A stretch of DNA of 64,000 nt from Aquimarina rhabdastrellae (GTDB lineage Bacteria; Bacteroidota; Bacteroidia; Flavobacteriales; Flavobacteriaceae). Shown one piece after another: positions 63,770 to 64,000 of this stretch. The position numbers and the translations under genes are program-made. The stretch covers positions 1 to 64,000 of the forward strand of contig CANDNT010000014.1 of the NCBI GenBank assembly GCA_947387485.1, written 5' to 3'. The notes beneath the pieces were generated by a model that saw nothing but the letters and a program-made list of their open reading frames with translations, ran no database searches and was not told the DNA's origin. Numbering within the stretch: the first letter of the stretch is position 1; every line of letters starts with the position of its first letter.

Positions 63770-64000
63770 TGGATTCGTTTTTAAAGGCTATTGCATCTAT
63801 CTCTATAAGCATACCATCTAATGCTAATCTCGGTACAGGAATCAATGTACTTGTTGGATACTTTTCACCCCAAGCATTTAAAAGTTCTTCTGATAATATC
63901 TCTAAGCGTTCATTTGAATGATCAACAACTAATACTGTAATTTTTATAATATCATCAATAGAAGATTCATTTGCTTCTAGTGCAAGACTCAGGTTTTTTA
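63756..64000 (-). CDS. RidA family protein, C-terminal part (runs off right edge)
   Basis: The last 81 codons are present. DDIIKITVLVVDHSNERLEI and TSTLIPVPRLALDGMLIEID match the C-terminal half of the Rid/YjgF family, including the Arg in VPRLALDG that contacts the substrate carboxylate in RidA. The family hydrolyses reactive enamine/imine intermediates. A short tail (AFKNESNESI) follows. It overlaps the start of the downstream gene by 14 bp. Confidence 0.82.
   Translation of the reverse strand, partial: KNLSLALEANESSIDDIIKITVLVVDHSNERLEILSEELLNAWGEKYPTSTLIPVPRLALDGMLIEIDAIAFKNESNESI

Overview
The window looks like chromosomal DNA of an AT-rich member of the Flavobacteriaceae (phylum Bacteroidota). 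The evidence is very low GC, -7 promoter boxes of the TAnnTTTG type, LytS/LytTR two-component genes, membrane-anchored TPR-HTH regulators, DUF5916, DUF6268 and DUF6515 proteins, and a giant secreted protein built from HYR-like repeats. No rRNA, tRNA, CRISPR array, insertion sequence or prophage was recognised.

Layout. 1-9950 (minus) is the 5' part of one giant exported repeat protein that runs off the left edge. After a 1.2-kb gene-free stretch come two tandem TPR/HTH membrane regulators (11.2-14.6 kb) and a duplicated small membrane protein, one copy frameshifted. Adenosine deaminase faces a YeiL-like Crp/Fnr regulator. 17.6-26.4 kb is an RND efflux operon (TolC, permease, adaptor) preceded by small exported proteins, an orphan LytS-type kinase and an outer-membrane protein. 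26.8-36.9 kb holds a CatA-like acetyltransferase, Mn-type superoxide dismutase, AraC regulator, SDR/LysR divergent pair, esterase, a second AraC, and exported or unknown proteins. 37.0-44.3 kb has a beta-propeller protein directly behind an ECF sigma factor, a LytS/LytTR pair, a DUF5916 protein and an aspartyl-protease-like lipoprotein. 44.5-48.2 kb is accessory: L,D-transpeptidase, unknown proteins and a two-domain VOC protein. 48.5-53.6 kb is a small-molecule resistance or detoxification cluster (HMA-fold protein, MBL-fold hydrolase, Bcr/CflA MFS pump, twin DUF1330 lipoprotein, outer-membrane protein, AraC). 53.9-59.6 kb is an AcrAB-TolC-type operon. 60.1-64.0 kb holds a MATE/YjdI/NmrA operon, a second MBL protein, a small conserved protein and a RidA fragment.

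How the parts connect. The superoxide dismutase gene, the AraC gene beside it and the AcrAB-type operon 30 kb away share one promoter architecture: on the coding strand TTTTACCAT, 16 bp, ACCTT, 3 bp, AATAG, 13-14 bp, then a TAnnTTTG box. This predicts an oxidative-stress/efflux regulon run by one of the two AraC paralogues. A diverged version precedes the outer-membrane gene beside the second paralogue.

The window is also rich in eroded duplications: a collapsed copy of the propeller/kinase locus (42.8-43.3 kb), a collapsed copy of the MFS gene ahead of the second MBL gene (63.3-63.4 kb), and a homopolymer frameshift in one of two tandem membrane-protein genes. All calls rest on reading the sequence. 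Family names come from recognised motifs and were not checked by database search.
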